Part shown: piece by piece, positions 18,287 to 28,056 of the stretch | Position numbering within the stretch: position 1 is the stretch's first letter | Layout of the letters: each line of letters starts with the position of its first letter | Assembly: GCF_020829595.1 (NCBI RefSeq) | Contig: NZ_JAIVFW010000004.1 | Location: 124,001-188,000 of the forward strand | Source: Nostoc sp. CHAB 5844 | GTDB taxonomy: Bacteria > Cyanobacteriota > Cyanobacteriia > Cyanobacteriales > Nostocaceae | Direction: 5' to 3' | Length of the DNA: 64,000 nucleotides | Position numbers and translations under genes: made by a program | Notes under the pieces: generated by a model | Told to the model about the DNA's origin: nothing | Databases searched by the model: none | Seen by the model: the letters and a program-made list of their open reading frames with translations, nothing else

Positions 18287-18576
18287 GCCTTAATCTCCTT
18301 TTTCTTGAACATTTGTAGCATTCTGTCGGTAACGAGAAAACCACCCACGACGTTGACTGTTGCCAGTACCACCGCAATCAAACCGAGAATCACCGAAAAA
18401 CTTGTCTCTCTGGCACCAGCAGCCACTATCGCCCCCAGTACAGCAATGCCAGAAATCGCATTTGAGCCGGACATTAGGGGTGTGTGTAGAGTTGGTGGGA
18501 CTTTGTTAATGACTTCAAAGCCAATAAACGATGCCAAAACAAATACAAACAAAGCAGCAAGTAATGCTTCTGTCAT
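18283..18576 (-). CDS. pntA2: NAD(P) transhydrogenase subunit alpha, membrane part
   Basis: 97-residue hydrophobic protein corresponding to the C-terminal membrane segment of E. coli PntA: TM helices near 3-20, 35-55 and 60-80, with FIGFEVINKVPPTLHTPLMSG near 16-36 typical of the family. I start it at ATG 18576, which has AAGGAG upstream; a longer in-frame start at 18633 adds an unconserved leader. Separate pntA1 and pntA2 genes are the normal cyanobacterial arrangement. It overlaps pntB by four bases. Confidence 0.94.
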   Translation of the reverse strand: MTEALLAALFVFVLASFIGFEVINKVPPTLHTPLMSGSNAISGIAVLGAIVAAGARETSFSVILGLIAVVLATVNVVGGFLVTDRMLQMFKKKEIKA

Positions 18577-18678
18577 GAAATACTCCTTATATTTAGGGGC
18601 TAGATTAGGAAAGTTGCTCAAAGTTATAGGCAAGAGTCAAGCAAAATTTGCTCATCTCTAGTCCCTAGTCTCTAGCCT

Positions 18679-19854
18679 CTAATTAACTGCGGGTTGTTGA
18701 GTGTTGATAGCTTGTAATGCTTCTTTGACACGTTGATTGCGAATCTCACCTGCGTGCGTAATGCAAGCTGCATCAACGATGTCGTCAGCAAAGTCTACTT
18801 GCAAAGCTTTTTCTTTGTTAATTAATAGTTGCAACAAAGATGTCAGGTTCTTGGAATACAGTTGGCTGGCGTGAACTGGCATAGATGAAGGGAGATTAAT
18901 CGGCCCAATAATTGTTACGCCATTCCAGACGATATCTTTACCGGGATCGGTGCAGGCGCAGTTACCACCTTGTTCAGCCGCTAAATCGACAATGACTGAA
19001 CCTGGTTTCATTTGTGCGACCATTTCTTCTGTAACTAGCAGTGGTGCTTTTTTCCCAGGTACTTGAGCGGTAGTAATGACTACATCAGCATTTTTGACGT
19101 GTTCCGCCACAACTTCTTGAGTACGTTGTTTGCTGACTTCAGAAATTTCTTTGGCGTAACCACCAGCTGCGGTGGTTTCTTCTTCGAGTTTGACTTCGAC
19201 GAATTTTGCCCCCAAGCTTTGGACTTCTTCTTTAACGGCGGGACGAATATCAAATGCTTCGACAACTGCGCCTAAACGTCTGGCGGTGGCGATCGCTTGC
19301 AATCCGGCAACACCTGCACCCATAATAAATACTTTAGCTGGGGCGATCGTGCCGGCGGCAGTTGTCAGCATGGGGAAATATTTTGGTAAGGCGGCGGCGG
19401 CTATGAGTACAGATTTGTAACCTGCTAGAGAAGCTTGTGAGGACAAAGCATCCATACTTTGCGCCCTAGTAGTGCGGGGGATCAATTCCATGCTCAAAGC
19501 TGTGACTTTGCGGTTGGCTAATTGTTGCGCCACTACGGGATTTCCTAAAGGATTGAGAAAGCTAATTAATACAGATCCTTCTCGCAGTAAATCAATTTCT
19601 GAGCGTCCATCTTCTCGCTCTTGCGGTGGACTAACTTTCAATAAAATATCTGCTTCGTTCCATAATTGAGCAGTATCACTGATAACTTGAGCGCCTGCTG
19701 ATTCATAGGCAGAATCGCTAAAAAATGAACGCTCTCCCGCACCTTTTTCTACCCATACTTCTAAACCTTGTTTGACTAATCGGGCAACAGTGTCAGGATT
19801 TAATGCCACACGACGTTCACAAACTTCAATTTCTTTAGCAACTGCTATTCTCAT
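18679..19854 (-). CDS. pntA1: NAD(P) transhydrogenase subunit alpha, NAD-binding part
   Basis: 391 residues from ATG 19854, chosen because AGGAGA lies just upstream and MRIAVAKEIEVCERRVAL is the canonical start. An open extension to 20046 lacks conservation. Domain I fold: GAGERSFFSDSAYESAGA near 40-57, RTTRAQSMDALSSQASLAGY near 120-140, the NAD-binding loop GAGVAGLQAIATARRLGA near 173-190 and DIRP. The soluble domain binds NADH and docks on PntA2/PntB. First gene of the operon, 102 bp before pntA2. Confidence 0.95.
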   Translation of the reverse strand: MRIAVAKEIEVCERRVALNPDTVARLVKQGLEVWVEKGAGERSFFSDSAYESAGAQVISDTAQLWNEADILLKVSPPQEREDGRSEIDLLREGSVLISFLNPLGNPVVAQQLANRKVTALSMELIPRTTRAQSMDALSSQASLAGYKSVLIAAAALPKYFPMLTTAAGTIAPAKVFIMGAGVAGLQAIATARRLGAVVEAFDIRPAVKEEVQSLGAKFVEVKLEEETTAAGGYAKEISEVSKQRTQEVVAEHVKNADVVITTAQVPGKKAPLLVTEEMVAQMKPGSVIVDLAAEQGGNCACTDPGKDIVWNGVTIIGPINLPSSMPVHASQLYSKNLTSLLQLLINKEKALQVDFADDIVDAACITHAGEIRNQRVKEALQAINTQQPAVN

Positions 19855-20583
19855 GAAATCTCCTAGAGATAAATACTTACATCTCTGCAAAATCTGAAAT
19901 TTTCCCCATTGAGGGCTGTCACGCACCCATCGTGGATCTGCAATTATTACTAGCGATCGCTTTAATTTGTAGAATGAACCTTGAACTTTATCTTTTCCAC
20001 TCTTAGTTCTCAAGCTAAAGCCGGATTTACCTTTGGTACAGATCACACTTGTTGAGCCTGGCCGATAGATTTACATATTGCTAATGCTATGTTGATTCCC
20101 AAGTTTACATCTTTAGTCTTTAGCTTGTTTTCCAGATTGAAAAATTTTGCCTTACTTACATAGTGGACTATTCGTAAAAGTTTTAAAGCTTAATAATTTG
20201 ATGAATTTTTAAAGTTTACTCTTTCTTTGATGCTGACTTATTTTTATTAATCTAGCTCAATCTCAAGAGCGATCGCTGATTGTATAGCTCAATTTTTATA
20301 ACAAAGCTCTCAAAATTTAGATACACTCGTACATATTTAGCAACATACTCAGATTTTTGAAAGTTATGAGTGCTGAGTTTTGAGTATATTGTGTTTTTCT
20401 CTCGCCTCCAGCATAGCTGCCTTCTGCCTGGTTGGTAAGCGAAGCCGAACCACTGCCTCCTGCCTCTGGCACTTTTTATTTTCAGCAATCGTCCATTGTC
20501 AAGAATTCAGTAGTAAAGTTTAGTTACGAATACTAATCTGGGTGTTTACATAAAAAAGCTATATCTGCTAGAGGAGCTTAACT
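19855..20583. promoter_or_regulatory. Divergent region between pntA1 and DUF2808 gene, with heptamer repeats
   Basis: About 730 bp carrying the pnt promoter and the promoter of the rightward DUF2808 gene. Includes degenerate heptameric repeats (GCCTCCAGC, TGCCTTCTGCCTG, TGCCTCCTGCCTC) at about 20404-20468, interrupted by a GGTAAGCGAAGCCGAACC insert resembling a small dispersed repeat. No gene seen. Confidence 0.5.
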
Positions 20584-21138
20584 ATGCAACGTTTACTTTT
20601 TGGCAATCTGATTCGACGCAAGCCGCAAGTAGCCATTCTTTCTGCTTTAGCTGTAACTAGCTGCGTCCTGACTGGATGGACAACTCAAGCCTTGGGGCAA
20701 AGCTTACCCGGATTAACACTATTTAGCGGTGTAAAAGCAGAAAATCAACTACCTTTCCGGTTAGATTTTGGGGGACAAACTAATAGTGTAGATAGATACG
20801 TCCTGAAGATTCCCCAACAAAAAATGAAATTGGCAGTGGCTCAATTTGCCATCACCTATCCCAACTACTACAAAGGAAGTTTTGATCCCAAGAAGATAGA
20901 AGTGAGAGTTAAAGGCAAAAAAGTCGCGCTTTCGGAAGTGAAATGGGATAAAGAAGGTCGAATAATCGAAATATTTCCCCAAGAACCAGTCCCAGCAGGT
21001 AGCAGAGTTGATTTAGTTTTATCTAATGTGCAGAACCCTTCTTTCGGTGGAGTTTACTATTTCAACTGTCAGGTTCTCTCACCAGGAGATGTGCCACTAC
21101 TGCGTTACGTAGGCTCTTGGATTTTAAGTATTACTTAA
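20584..21138 (+). CDS. DUF2808 family exported protein
   Basis: 184 residues. A signal peptide (basic start QRLLFGNLIRRKPQ, hydrophobic AILSALAVTSCVLTGW, likely cleavage after ALG near 38) precedes a DUF2808 domain. The domain reads LPGLTLFSGVKAENQLPFRL near 41-60, YVLKIPQQKM, the FDPKKIEVRVKGKKV beta segment and a GGVYYFNCQVLSPGD end. DUF2808 proteins are cyanobacterial periplasmic or outer-layer proteins of unknown role. A second, diverged copy is at 47027-47530. GAGG lies upstream of the ATG. Confidence 0.85.
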   Translation: MQRLLFGNLIRRKPQVAILSALAVTSCVLTGWTTQALGQSLPGLTLFSGVKAENQLPFRLDFGGQTNSVDRYVLKIPQQKMKLAVAQFAITYPNYYKGSFDPKKIEVRVKGKKVALSEVKWDKEGRIIEIFPQEPVPAGSRVDLVLSNVQNPSFGGVYYFNCQVLSPGDVPLLRYVGSWILSIT

Positions 21139-21308
21139 TTCGATAGTCAAGAGTCAATGGTCAATAGTCACTTGTTAGCTTTTGCGTTCTTAGCTTCCCA
21201 ACTTTCTGCTTTTTAAATATGGACTCTTGAACCTGGACTATTGACTATACACAATGGTAAGATTATAGATTGTGACTTTTTATAAGAATCGCCTTAGAGG
21301 ACAACGCT

Positions 21309-21443
21309 ATGAAAAGAACCCTGGGCGGCACTTGCCGTAAGAGAAAAAGAACCTCCGGTTTTCGTGCCAGAATGCGGACACCAGACGGAAGAAACGTAAT
21401 CAGAGCTAGGAGAAAAAGAGGACGTTATCGTTTGAGCGTTTAG
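21309..21443 (+). CDS. rpmH: 50S ribosomal protein L34
   Basis: 44 residues: [20 protein letters not shown], then [20 protein letters not shown] and RLSV. A textbook L34, a highly basic component of the large ribosomal subunit. ATG 21309 with TTAGAGGACAA upstream. Head of the conserved rpmH-rnpA-(PH protein)-yidC-jag cluster. Confidence 0.98.
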   Translation: MKRTLGGTCRKRKRTSGFRARMRTPDGRNVIRARRKRGRYRLSV

Positions 21444-21468
21444 AGCATTTTCAGCAACGAGAGGGGCT

Positions 21469-21891
21469 GTGGCTTTGCCCAAGGCGAATCGACTTAAATC
21501 TCGTAAAGATTTTCAGGCAGTTTACCGAGAAGGAATTCGGCGGCAGAGTTCTCATTTCACATTGAGAGCTTTACGAGTGCGATGTTCTCAAGAACCTTCT
21601 TGGGATACTGCCAAGACAACTAAACTAGCAACTGATGCCAAAAAAGTTGTTAGTACACAAATTGGTATATCGATCAGCACGAAAGTCAGTAAAAAGGCGG
21701 TAGTGCGTAACCGAATTAAACGCCAGATGGCAGCAGCTTTGTATCAGTTGTTGCCAAAATTATCCCCAGGATGGCGGTTGGTATTTGTGGTGAAACCAAC
21801 AGCAGCAGAATCTAAGTGCGGAAGCCAACAATTTCTGCAAGAATTAGAGCAGTTGTTGGCACAAGCTGAGGTATTAAATGGGCATTCGTGA
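21469..21891 (+). CDS. rnpA: Ribonuclease P protein component
   Basis: 140-residue basic protein that assists the RNase P RNA in 5' processing of tRNAs. Starts at GTG 21469 behind GAGAGGGG. LKSRKDFQAVYREGIRRQSS at 9-28 matches the family start, and KAVVRNRIKRQMAAAL near 80-95 is the RNR RNA-binding signature. A roughly 20-residue insert between the first strands (CSQEPSWDTAKTTKLATDAK) makes it longer than enterobacterial RnpA, as usual in cyanobacteria. 25 bp after rpmH; its last 14 bases overlap the PH-domain gene. Confidence 0.97.
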   Translation: MALPKANRLKSRKDFQAVYREGIRRQSSHFTLRALRVRCSQEPSWDTAKTTKLATDAKKVVSTQIGISISTKVSKKAVVRNRIKRQMAAALYQLLPKLSPGWRLVFVVKPTAAESKCGSQQFLQELEQLLAQAEVLNGHS

Positions 21892-22264
21892 AGAAGTTTA
21901 CTATGAAGGCGGGCCTCACATTGGGGACTTAATTCTCAACTTACTGATTGGGCTGACAGTTGTGGGTATCCCACTGACAGTTGGGGCGATTGTTAGAGCC
22001 TTGTGGCTGCGTTATCGAATTACAGACCGCCGAATTTCTGTAACTGGTGGTTGGATGGGGCGCGATCGCACTGACATCATTTACTCAGAAATCGTCAAAA
22101 TCGTCAAAGTTCCCCGTGGCATCGGCATTTGGGGAGATATGGTAGTCACCCTTAGAAATGGCAGTCGTTTAGAAATGCGGGCAGTTCCCAACTTCCGCGA
22201 AACATATGACTACATCAATGAAAGAATCGCTGCCAAGAATCCCACTTATAGCACGGCTCAATAA
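21878..22264 (+). CDS. PH domain-containing membrane protein
   Basis: 128 residues. A short N terminus (EEVYYEGGPHIGDL) precedes a membrane segment near 17-45, then a bacterial PH domain: RYRITDRRISVTGGWMGRDR near 46-65, a YSEIVKIVKVPRGIGIWGDM strand pair and VVTLRNGSRLEMRAVPNF. It sits between rnpA and yidC, an order conserved in cyanobacteria, and overlaps rnpA by 14 bases. A role in envelope biogenesis is inferred from context only. Confidence 0.8.
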   Translation: MGIREEVYYEGGPHIGDLILNLLIGLTVVGIPLTVGAIVRALWLRYRITDRRISVTGGWMGRDRTDIIYSEIVKIVKVPRGIGIWGDMVVTLRNGSRLEMRAVPNFRETYDYINERIAAKNPTYSTAQ

Positions 22265-22529
22265 GAGATAGGGAGGGAGTAGGCAGTAGGGAGTAGGAAA
22301 TTCTCTATAAAATAAAAAATTCAAAACTTCCCACTTATCAAAAACTGCACCCCACTCCCCAATGCCACTTGCTACAACTTTGGGAAAGTTCGCAACGCAG
22401 TGGCTCCTCCCTACTGCCAATTTTCGCGCTAGTGCGGCTATCCGTAGCAAGAGATCGTCGCAGCCGAATCACGATTTAGATAAATTAGATTCAGTTAAAT
22501 TTACAGTACCTCAGGTTAAATTCAGAATA

Positions 22530-23675
22530 ATGGATTTTGGTATCGGCTTCCTCTCAAACAACGTAATGTTGCCAATCATAGACTTTTTCTACGGCATTTT
22601 GCCGAGCTATGGATTGGCGATCGTTGCCTTGACATTGATAGTCCGCTTTGCGCTGTATCCCCTGAGTGCTGGCTCAATCCGCAATATGCGGCGGATGCGA
22701 ATTGTGCAGCCTCTGATGCAAAAGCGGATGCAAGAAATCAAAGAGCGCTATAAGGACGACCCGCAAAAGCAGCAAGAAGAAATGATGAACGTCCAAAAGG
22801 AGTTCGGCAACCCTCTAGCAGGATGTTTGCCATTGCTGTTGCAAATGCCTGTATTGTTAGCGCTGTTTGCCACTTTGCGGGGATCACCTTTTGCAGGTGT
22901 GAATTACTCCGTTAACCTGCAAATCTTTCCGGTTGAACAAATCGAACGAATTCAACCACAAGCCTTTGCTACTGCCCCACAAAACATTTACGTTGCTGAT
23001 GGGGAACACCATAAAGTAACTGCTATCCTCCCTAGCGGTAACAAACTAGCAGTGGGAGAAAAAACCAAAATACAATATCAGACTCTAGAAGGCAAACCTT
23101 TTGATGTCTTGTTAGCCGAACATCCAGAAACCAAGCTAACTCCAGAATGGAAAATCATCAAAGGTGAAGAAAGAATCAAAGTTGATGCTCAAGGTAATAT
23201 TGAAGCCTTACAATCTGGAGACGTGACAATTCAAGGCACGATTCCAGGGCTGGCAGCAGACAAAGGATTTCTGTTTATCGATGCCTTGGGCAGAGTTGGC
23301 GCAATTGATCCCGACGGTACAATCCACTGGGATATTGTTGCTATGGTGATCTTTTTTGGTATCAGCCTCTACGTTAGCCAAATCCTTTCTGGACAGAACT
23401 CCAGTGGTGGCAACCCACAGCAGGACACAGTTAACAAAATCACCCCAGTCATCTTTTCTGGGATGTTTTTGTTCTTCCCCTTACCTGCTGGGGTGCTGAT
23501 GTATATGGTAATTGGGAATATTTTCCAGACCTTACAAACTTATATTCTCTCTCGTGAACCCTTACCAGAGGAACTACAAAAAATTGTAGCCACCCAGGAG
23601 AAAGAAGCAGCAGTAGCAGAACAAAAGTCATTACCTTTTGAGCCAAAAAGTTCTAAGAAAAAGGCTACAGGTTGA
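22530..23675 (+). CDS. yidC: Membrane protein insertase YidC/Alb3
   Basis: 381 residues from ATG 22530 ([20 protein letters not shown]); the frame is open back to 22362 but that leader lacks conservation. YidC inserts proteins into plasma and thylakoid membranes, alone or with SecYEG. The core is seen as [20 protein letters not shown] near 30-50, [20 protein letters not shown] (cytosolic coiled region), [20 protein letters not shown] near 98-118, and late helices near 270-290 and 315-350. A roughly 130-residue beta-rich insert (about 130-255) follows the early helices, as in other cyanobacterial members. Jag follows after 3 nt. Confidence 0.96.
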   Translation: MDFGIGFLSNNVMLPIIDFFYGILPSYGLAIVALTLIVRFALYPLSAGSIRNMRRMRIVQPLMQKRMQEIKERYKDDPQKQQEEMMNVQKEFGNPLAGCLPLLLQMPVLLALFATLRGSPFAGVNYSVNLQIFPVEQIERIQPQAFATAPQNIYVADGEHHKVTAILPSGNKLAVGEKTKIQYQTLEGKPFDVLLAEHPETKLTPEWKIIKGEERIKVDAQGNIEALQSGDVTIQGTIPGLAADKGFLFIDALGRVGAIDPDGTIHWDIVAMVIFFGISLYVSQILSGQNSSGGNPQQDTVNKITPVIFSGMFLFFPLPAGVLMYMVIGNIFQTLQTYILSREPLPEELQKIVATQEKEAAVAEQKSLPFEPKSSKKKATG

Positions 23676-23678
23676 TAG

Positions 23679-24194
23679 ATGAGTAACAGTTCCATGCAGC
23701 GAGGTCAGCAGTGGTTAAAATCACTGCTGGAACTCACTGGGGTATCTGCTGAGATTCGGGGTGACATAGAAGTAGCCCAACCTCAAGATGACGATTCCCC
23801 AGAACCAGATAATTACTGGTTGACAATTGACGAAACCAACCTAACACCAACGCAAATTCAAGTTCTCATCGGTGCTGATGGTTCTGTGCTAGATGCAATT
23901 CAGTATCTAGCTAATTCTGTCCTTAACCTGAACCAACCACAGGAAGAACAAGCATCCTACACCATTGAGTTAAATGGTTACCGGGTGAAAAGACAAGCCG
24001 AAATTCGCGCTTTAGCTGAAGCAGCAGCCGACGAAGTGCGAACTTTTGGTAGAGAAGTGGAAATTAAATCCCTCAGTTCCGCTGAACGGCGGCAAATCCA
24101 CACCTTCTTGAAAGAATTTTCTGATTTGGAAACCTTCAGTCGCGGCAAAGAACCACATCGTCATTTAGTTGTTCGTCCGGCTGAGGAATTATGA
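23679..24194 (+). CDS. jag: Jag/KhpB-type RNA-binding protein (KH + R3H)
   Basis: 171 residues, 3 nt after yidC and almost certainly co-translated. KH-like segment near 60-110 (VLIGADGSVLDAIQYLANSV) and a C-terminal R3H domain (SLSSAERRQIHTFLKEF near 132-148, then RHLVVRPA). KhpB/Jag proteins bind many RNAs and in other bacteria affect cell-wall elongation and division. The possible partner KhpA is encoded at 38661-39095. Confidence 0.92.
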   Translation: MSNSSMQRGQQWLKSLLELTGVSAEIRGDIEVAQPQDDDSPEPDNYWLTIDETNLTPTQIQVLIGADGSVLDAIQYLANSVLNLNQPQEEQASYTIELNGYRVKRQAEIRALAEAAADEVRTFGREVEIKSLSSAERRQIHTFLKEFSDLETFSRGKEPHRHLVVRPAEEL

Positions 24195-24306
24195 AAGCTC
24201 AGTCAGTCAATAATTTCGACGGTGCTAAAAGCTAAAATAGAGATGTAGTCTCAGCAAAATTGCTGATTGGTAACATAACTTTTGGTGAGGATGTCTCACA
24301 AATCCT

Positions 24307-24813
24307 ATGGACGCAATTTTTATTCCGCAGCTAACTAAAGCCCCGGAGCGGACAGAGGAAATTCAGGTTAAGGAGTTTCTGCCTGGACTAGAAACGTTGA
24401 CACCAGTTCGGGGTCGTGTCCGTGTGCAACATCATGGCAATTACCTGGAAGTTTCCGGTCAGGCAGAAACTATCATTACTTGTACGTGTAACCGCTGTTT
24501 GCAGCAGTATAATCATCGTTTAGCGGTGAATACCAAAGAAATTATTTGGTTGGACGAGGCAGCAAATCAAACGCAAGACTTGCCTCTAGAACGAGAAGTA
24601 GCAATGGAAGACTTGGTGGAAACCATCTCACCCAATGGATATTTTTATCCCAGTGAATGGCTATATGAGCAGATGTGCTTAGAAATGCCTCAGCGTCAAT
24701 TGTGTGACCTTAATTGTCCAGGTATTTTGAGCGGTGCTGATGATAGTTCAAATAAGCGTGTTGATAGGCGCTGGGCTGGCTTGGAAGCTTTGAAAAAGCA
24801 ACTTCCTGGATAG
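24307..24813 (+). CDS. YceD family (DUF177) protein
   Basis: 168 residues. DUF177 features: GRVRVQHHGNYLEVSGQAET near 38-57, the CTCNRCLQQYNHRLAV Cys pair near 60-75 and CDLNCPGI near 138-145. YceD is linked to 23S rRNA metabolism and in most bacteria is encoded next to rpmF; here it follows yidC-jag instead. ATG 24307 after a 112-bp gap, so it may have its own promoter. Confidence 0.88.
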   Translation: MDAIFIPQLTKAPERTEEIQVKEFLPGLETLTPVRGRVRVQHHGNYLEVSGQAETIITCTCNRCLQQYNHRLAVNTKEIIWLDEAANQTQDLPLEREVAMEDLVETISPNGYFYPSEWLYEQMCLEMPQRQLCDLNCPGILSGADDSSNKRVDRRWAGLEALKKQLPG

Positions 24814-24909
24814 TGTTAGGTGGTGTGTTTTACATAGTTGTGAACGCAGAATTTTCGCTACCTCAAGGCAGGATTGAAGCTAAACGAGGAAGGAACATAA
24901 ATTGGCAAA

Positions 24910-25512
24910 ATGACGTACATCTCTCGAAGAAACCTCACCTTTGAAGATTTTCTCTCCCAATACCGAGACAATCCTCGTTATGAATTGGCAGACGGAGAAC
25001 TAATTGATATGGAACCGACTGGCCTGCACGAAACGGTGAGTGGCAAACTTGAAACCCAAATAGGGATTTACTTTGTTACAGAACAACTTCCCTGGTTTAT
25101 TCCTCGCACTTGTCTAATTTACCCCTTTGCAGAGGCAGCTACAGTTCGTCGGCCTGATATTGTGGTTCTCGATGAAACTGTTCTCGACTGTGAACCTCTG
25201 TGGGAGCGAGAACCTGTAATTACTCTGGGGCGCTCGATTAAATTAGTGGTGGAAGTCGTTAGTAGCAACTGGGAAACAGACTATGCACGCAAGGTTGAGG
25301 AATATGCTCTCTTAGGCATTGCTGAATATTGGATTGTGGATTATCGGGGATTGGGTGGAATAGCATTTATTGGTAAACCTAAACAACCTACCTTTACCGT
25401 CTGCCAACTGGTTGAAGATAGCTATATTCAAAAACAGTATCGACTAAACCAATCTATTGACTCGCCGTTGCCTCGTCTCCAACTTCGTTTAGATGATGTC
25501 CTTCCTCGTTAA
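24910..25512 (+). CDS. Uma2 family protein (PD-(D/E)XK nuclease fold)
   Basis: 200 residues of the common type: TFEDFLSQYRDNPRYELADG near 10-29, VRRPDIVVLDE near 78-88, LVVEVVSSNWETDYARKVEE near 111-130, and LGIAEYWIVDYRGLGGIAFI. All nuclease-core positions are filled. It is most similar to the copy at 15337-15960, suggesting a duplication within this genome. It lies downstream of the yceD gene on the same strand, followed by a gene-poor kilobase. Confidence 0.88.
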   Translation: MTYISRRNLTFEDFLSQYRDNPRYELADGELIDMEPTGLHETVSGKLETQIGIYFVTEQLPWFIPRTCLIYPFAEAATVRRPDIVVLDETVLDCEPLWEREPVITLGRSIKLVVEVVSSNWETDYARKVEEYALLGIAEYWIVDYRGLGGIAFIGKPKQPTFTVCQLVEDSYIQKQYRLNQSIDSPLPRLQLRLDDVLPR

Positions 25513-26577
25513 GTTTTGCGATCGCTTCTGAGAATGTCTCAACCGTTTTGATGAAAACGTTAGGTGATCTCACTCTACAACAGAATTTTGATTAAAAAGA
25601 CTTGAGCAAGTTGTACATAGGTTTGTTGCATGGATCTCTAACTATTGTTAGAGTGACAAACTTTAAGTCTCAAATATTATGGGTTTACAGAATTTCTGTA
25701 AAAATCAACTCTCTTCATTCAAGGAGTATAAGTATACTTAATGATTTAGTCCATCTTTAGTTCTGAAGTCAGCAAGAAAAATGGAGCTTGTTTCCTAAGA
25801 TTTCTTCTGTTCAAAATAGGCTACTTCCAGCTTCAGCAACCATTCTTGCCCGTTACATAAACATGATTCGAGATAGATGATTGCTAAAAATCTCCAAACT
25901 TGATCAAACCTGGCGAAATGGCAACATACTCATTTTGAGTTTCGTTATTCTCTCGGTTGAGCCTAGAGATAGTTGGGTAAAAATTATCTTAGTGTCTCAG
26001 ATCACTTTTTGTATCAAAATTTTCTGCAAATCTATTAGAATCTCGGCTGTCAGAATCTAATCTTTGCAAGTTTTTATACTAAAATCCATACATTTATTTA
26101 GGAGGCATCAATATTTATTACTTAACACTTAGGTAAAAGCAAACTTGGACTAAAGGATACTCTAAATTCACTAAACCAACAAAGGCGTAAAGAACATTAA
26201 AGGGTATTAAAGCTTTTGTCCGTCATGGGTTAGTCTACACATAGTTGGTAAATACGATATCCGTAGCTTTTCTGTGGTTGACTAGTACCAAATATAAGTT
26301 ACTCTTAAAGCGGATTGCGGTAAGCTACCATCTTTGATGACAGAAGCATATGAAGAAATAATAATCTTTTACAGTTCTGTCTGAAAAATTTAACTTGCAA
26401 ACTGAATAGTTTGATACGGCAAACTTAACAGTTATCTCATACCCTAATCTATGTAGTTAATTAACTACTGCAAAGATATCCGGGAATTGTAATGAATAGT
26501 TTACAATACCAGTGGATAAGAAAATCTAAAAAAAATATAAAAGTGACTAAAATGACTGTGGTGTCTGGAGGACAAAC
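25513..26577. other. Gene-poor AT-rich kilobase upstream of DUF1815 gene
   Basis: 1065 bp with no open frame that looks coding on either strand and no repeat of the families seen elsewhere. It precedes the rightward DUF1815 gene, so it may be a long leader or hold a small RNA. I could not identify a known RNA, riboswitch or clear promoter box. Confidence 0.45.
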
Positions 26578-26922
26578 GTGTTTCTGAGACTAGCGCATCA
26601 ACATCGGCAATTCGTTCAAGACTTGGTAATGAACCTGCAAGCCTTGGCAATTGTACTAGAACGACGCGGATACCCCGCGTCTTGTTATACCTGTGGCGAC
26701 CAGATGAATAGTGCTTCGTTTATGGTGAGCCTGGGAAATAACCACCTGATTCGATTTTTGGTATCGGATTATGGAATTACTTGGACAGAAATGCGGGATG
26801 ACCGCGAATTAATGAAGTTAGAAGGAGCAGAAGCAATTAATCAGTTACAGGAACTGGCAAACCTTGTGAAGCAATCTGCACCAGCTTATGTAAGTGGTAA
26901 GTCCTTGGCCAAAAAGAGTTAA
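26578..26922 (+). CDS. DUF1815 family protein
   Basis: 114 residues starting at GTG 26578 behind TCTGGAGGACAAAC, a strong ribosome-binding site. MFLRLAHQHRQFVQDLVMNL, LERRGYPASCYTCGDQMNSA and SFMVSLGNNHLIRFLVSDYG match the cyanobacterial DUF1815 family. Function unknown. The very long, gene-free upstream region is notable. Confidence 0.85.
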   Translation: MFLRLAHQHRQFVQDLVMNLQALAIVLERRGYPASCYTCGDQMNSASFMVSLGNNHLIRFLVSDYGITWTEMRDDRELMKLEGAEAINQLQELANLVKQSAPAYVSGKSLAKKS

Positions 26923-27158
26923 GGATTCCTGTATTTGATGGGTTATTTTCCAATAAACTTCTCTTTGAGAGTAAATCGTTCATTAACAATGACTTACTGG
27001 TAATTGGTAATTGGTAATTGTGGCAGGGTTTTTCATCCCCCATTACCTATTCACCATTACCTTCAATAAATTAAAGGCTGAAGTATAAAGTATGAAGTCT
27101 GAAGTATGAAATGAAAAATTCTATTATGGTAGGTGTTTTATAGCAACCGCCAGGTTGG

Positions 27159-28056
27159 TTAGGACGCTAAACTTAGAACATGCTCCATAGCTTCTCGCAG
27201 TGTTTCAAAATGCTCTAGTTGCTTGCGAATGCGGCTTTTTAGCCACGACCAGCATTTTTCAATCCGGTTCAAGTCCGGTGAATAGGGTGGTAAGTACCAC
27301 ACCTCACAGCCTGCATCCCGAACCAATTGCTCAATGCGTCCGCCTTTGTGAAAGGTGGCGTTGTCAATCACCAGTTTCTGCCCAGGTCTCAAGGTGGGAA
27401 TCAAGCACGTTTCCAACCAAGTTTCAAATACCTCTCGATTACAAGCTCCTTCAATCGTGAATGGGGAAGAGCAACTGTTGCCCACAAAGTGCGGCAATCA
27501 TGTTGACTCGACCTGTTCGGCGACCGGACTTCAGTTCATGAAAGCGCTCTCCTAAAGGACTGTAGCCATAGCCATATTCGTCTCGATGATCCATACCTGA
27601 CTCATCGGCATAAACAATCTGTTCGTTGTTAAGGGTGGCTAGTTGTTCGACAAAAGCTTGGCGTAATTGTTCATTTCTTTCACGGTAGCCGTAAGTCTTT
27701 TTTTTCGCGTCAACCCAATTTTCTTCAAGGCGCGTGATATTGTGCGTTAGCGTAGCTCGCCGAAGGCATCGCTGATCTGTTCATCCCACAACTCAGCCAT
27801 CTCCAGCTGGGTTTTGTCATCATGGGTTTCGGCAAAGGCTCGAAACTTCTCCCAGTCAGTGATCTTGTTATTCTTGCCTCGATCCTCCCTGACTTTGGTT
27901 GCGAAGTCTCCTGTCTCAGCTTTACGCCGCAACCATAAATTAATGGTGTTGCGGAAGACAGTTAAAATATTCGCAGGCTTCACAGCGCTTCATCCCATTG
28001 AGTTCGATCGCCTCAATGACTTTTTGGCGTAGGTCGTAGCTGTAGGGTCTGGGCAT
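27159..28056 (-). pseudogene. IS630 family transposase, broken
   Basis: Starts MPRPYSYDLRQKVIEAIEL at ATG 28056. An extra base near 27960 shifts the frame before VFRNTINLWLRRKAETGDF; a 24-bp insert at 27747-27770 adds residues and a stop after WDEQIS. The frame then continues RTISRALKKIGLTRKKKTYG ... VYADESGMDHRDEYGYGYS until an extra base in the G run at 27463-27466. The rest (FTIEGACNREVFETWLE, VIDNATFHKG, PPYSPDLNRIEKCWSWLK) completes the DDE catalytic core. All domains are recognisable, so decay is recent. Confidence 0.9.
27747..27770. repeat. 24-bp small dispersed repeat inside transposase
   Basis: Minus strand GATGCCTTCGGCGAGCTACG then CTAA, sitting between the codons for IS and RT of the transposase. 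The TAA creates the stop. Size and sequence style fit the 21-27 bp small dispersed repeats described from Nostoc punctiforme. Confidence 0.75.

Noticed and set aside
19855-20046. 64-residue N-terminal extension of PntA1
   Set aside because: Unconserved in character; a good ribosome-binding site precedes the canonical MRIAVAKE start.
22362-22529. 56-residue extension of YidC
   Set aside because: Contains repeat-like DNA and no conservation; [11 protein letters not shown] at 22530 is the expected start.
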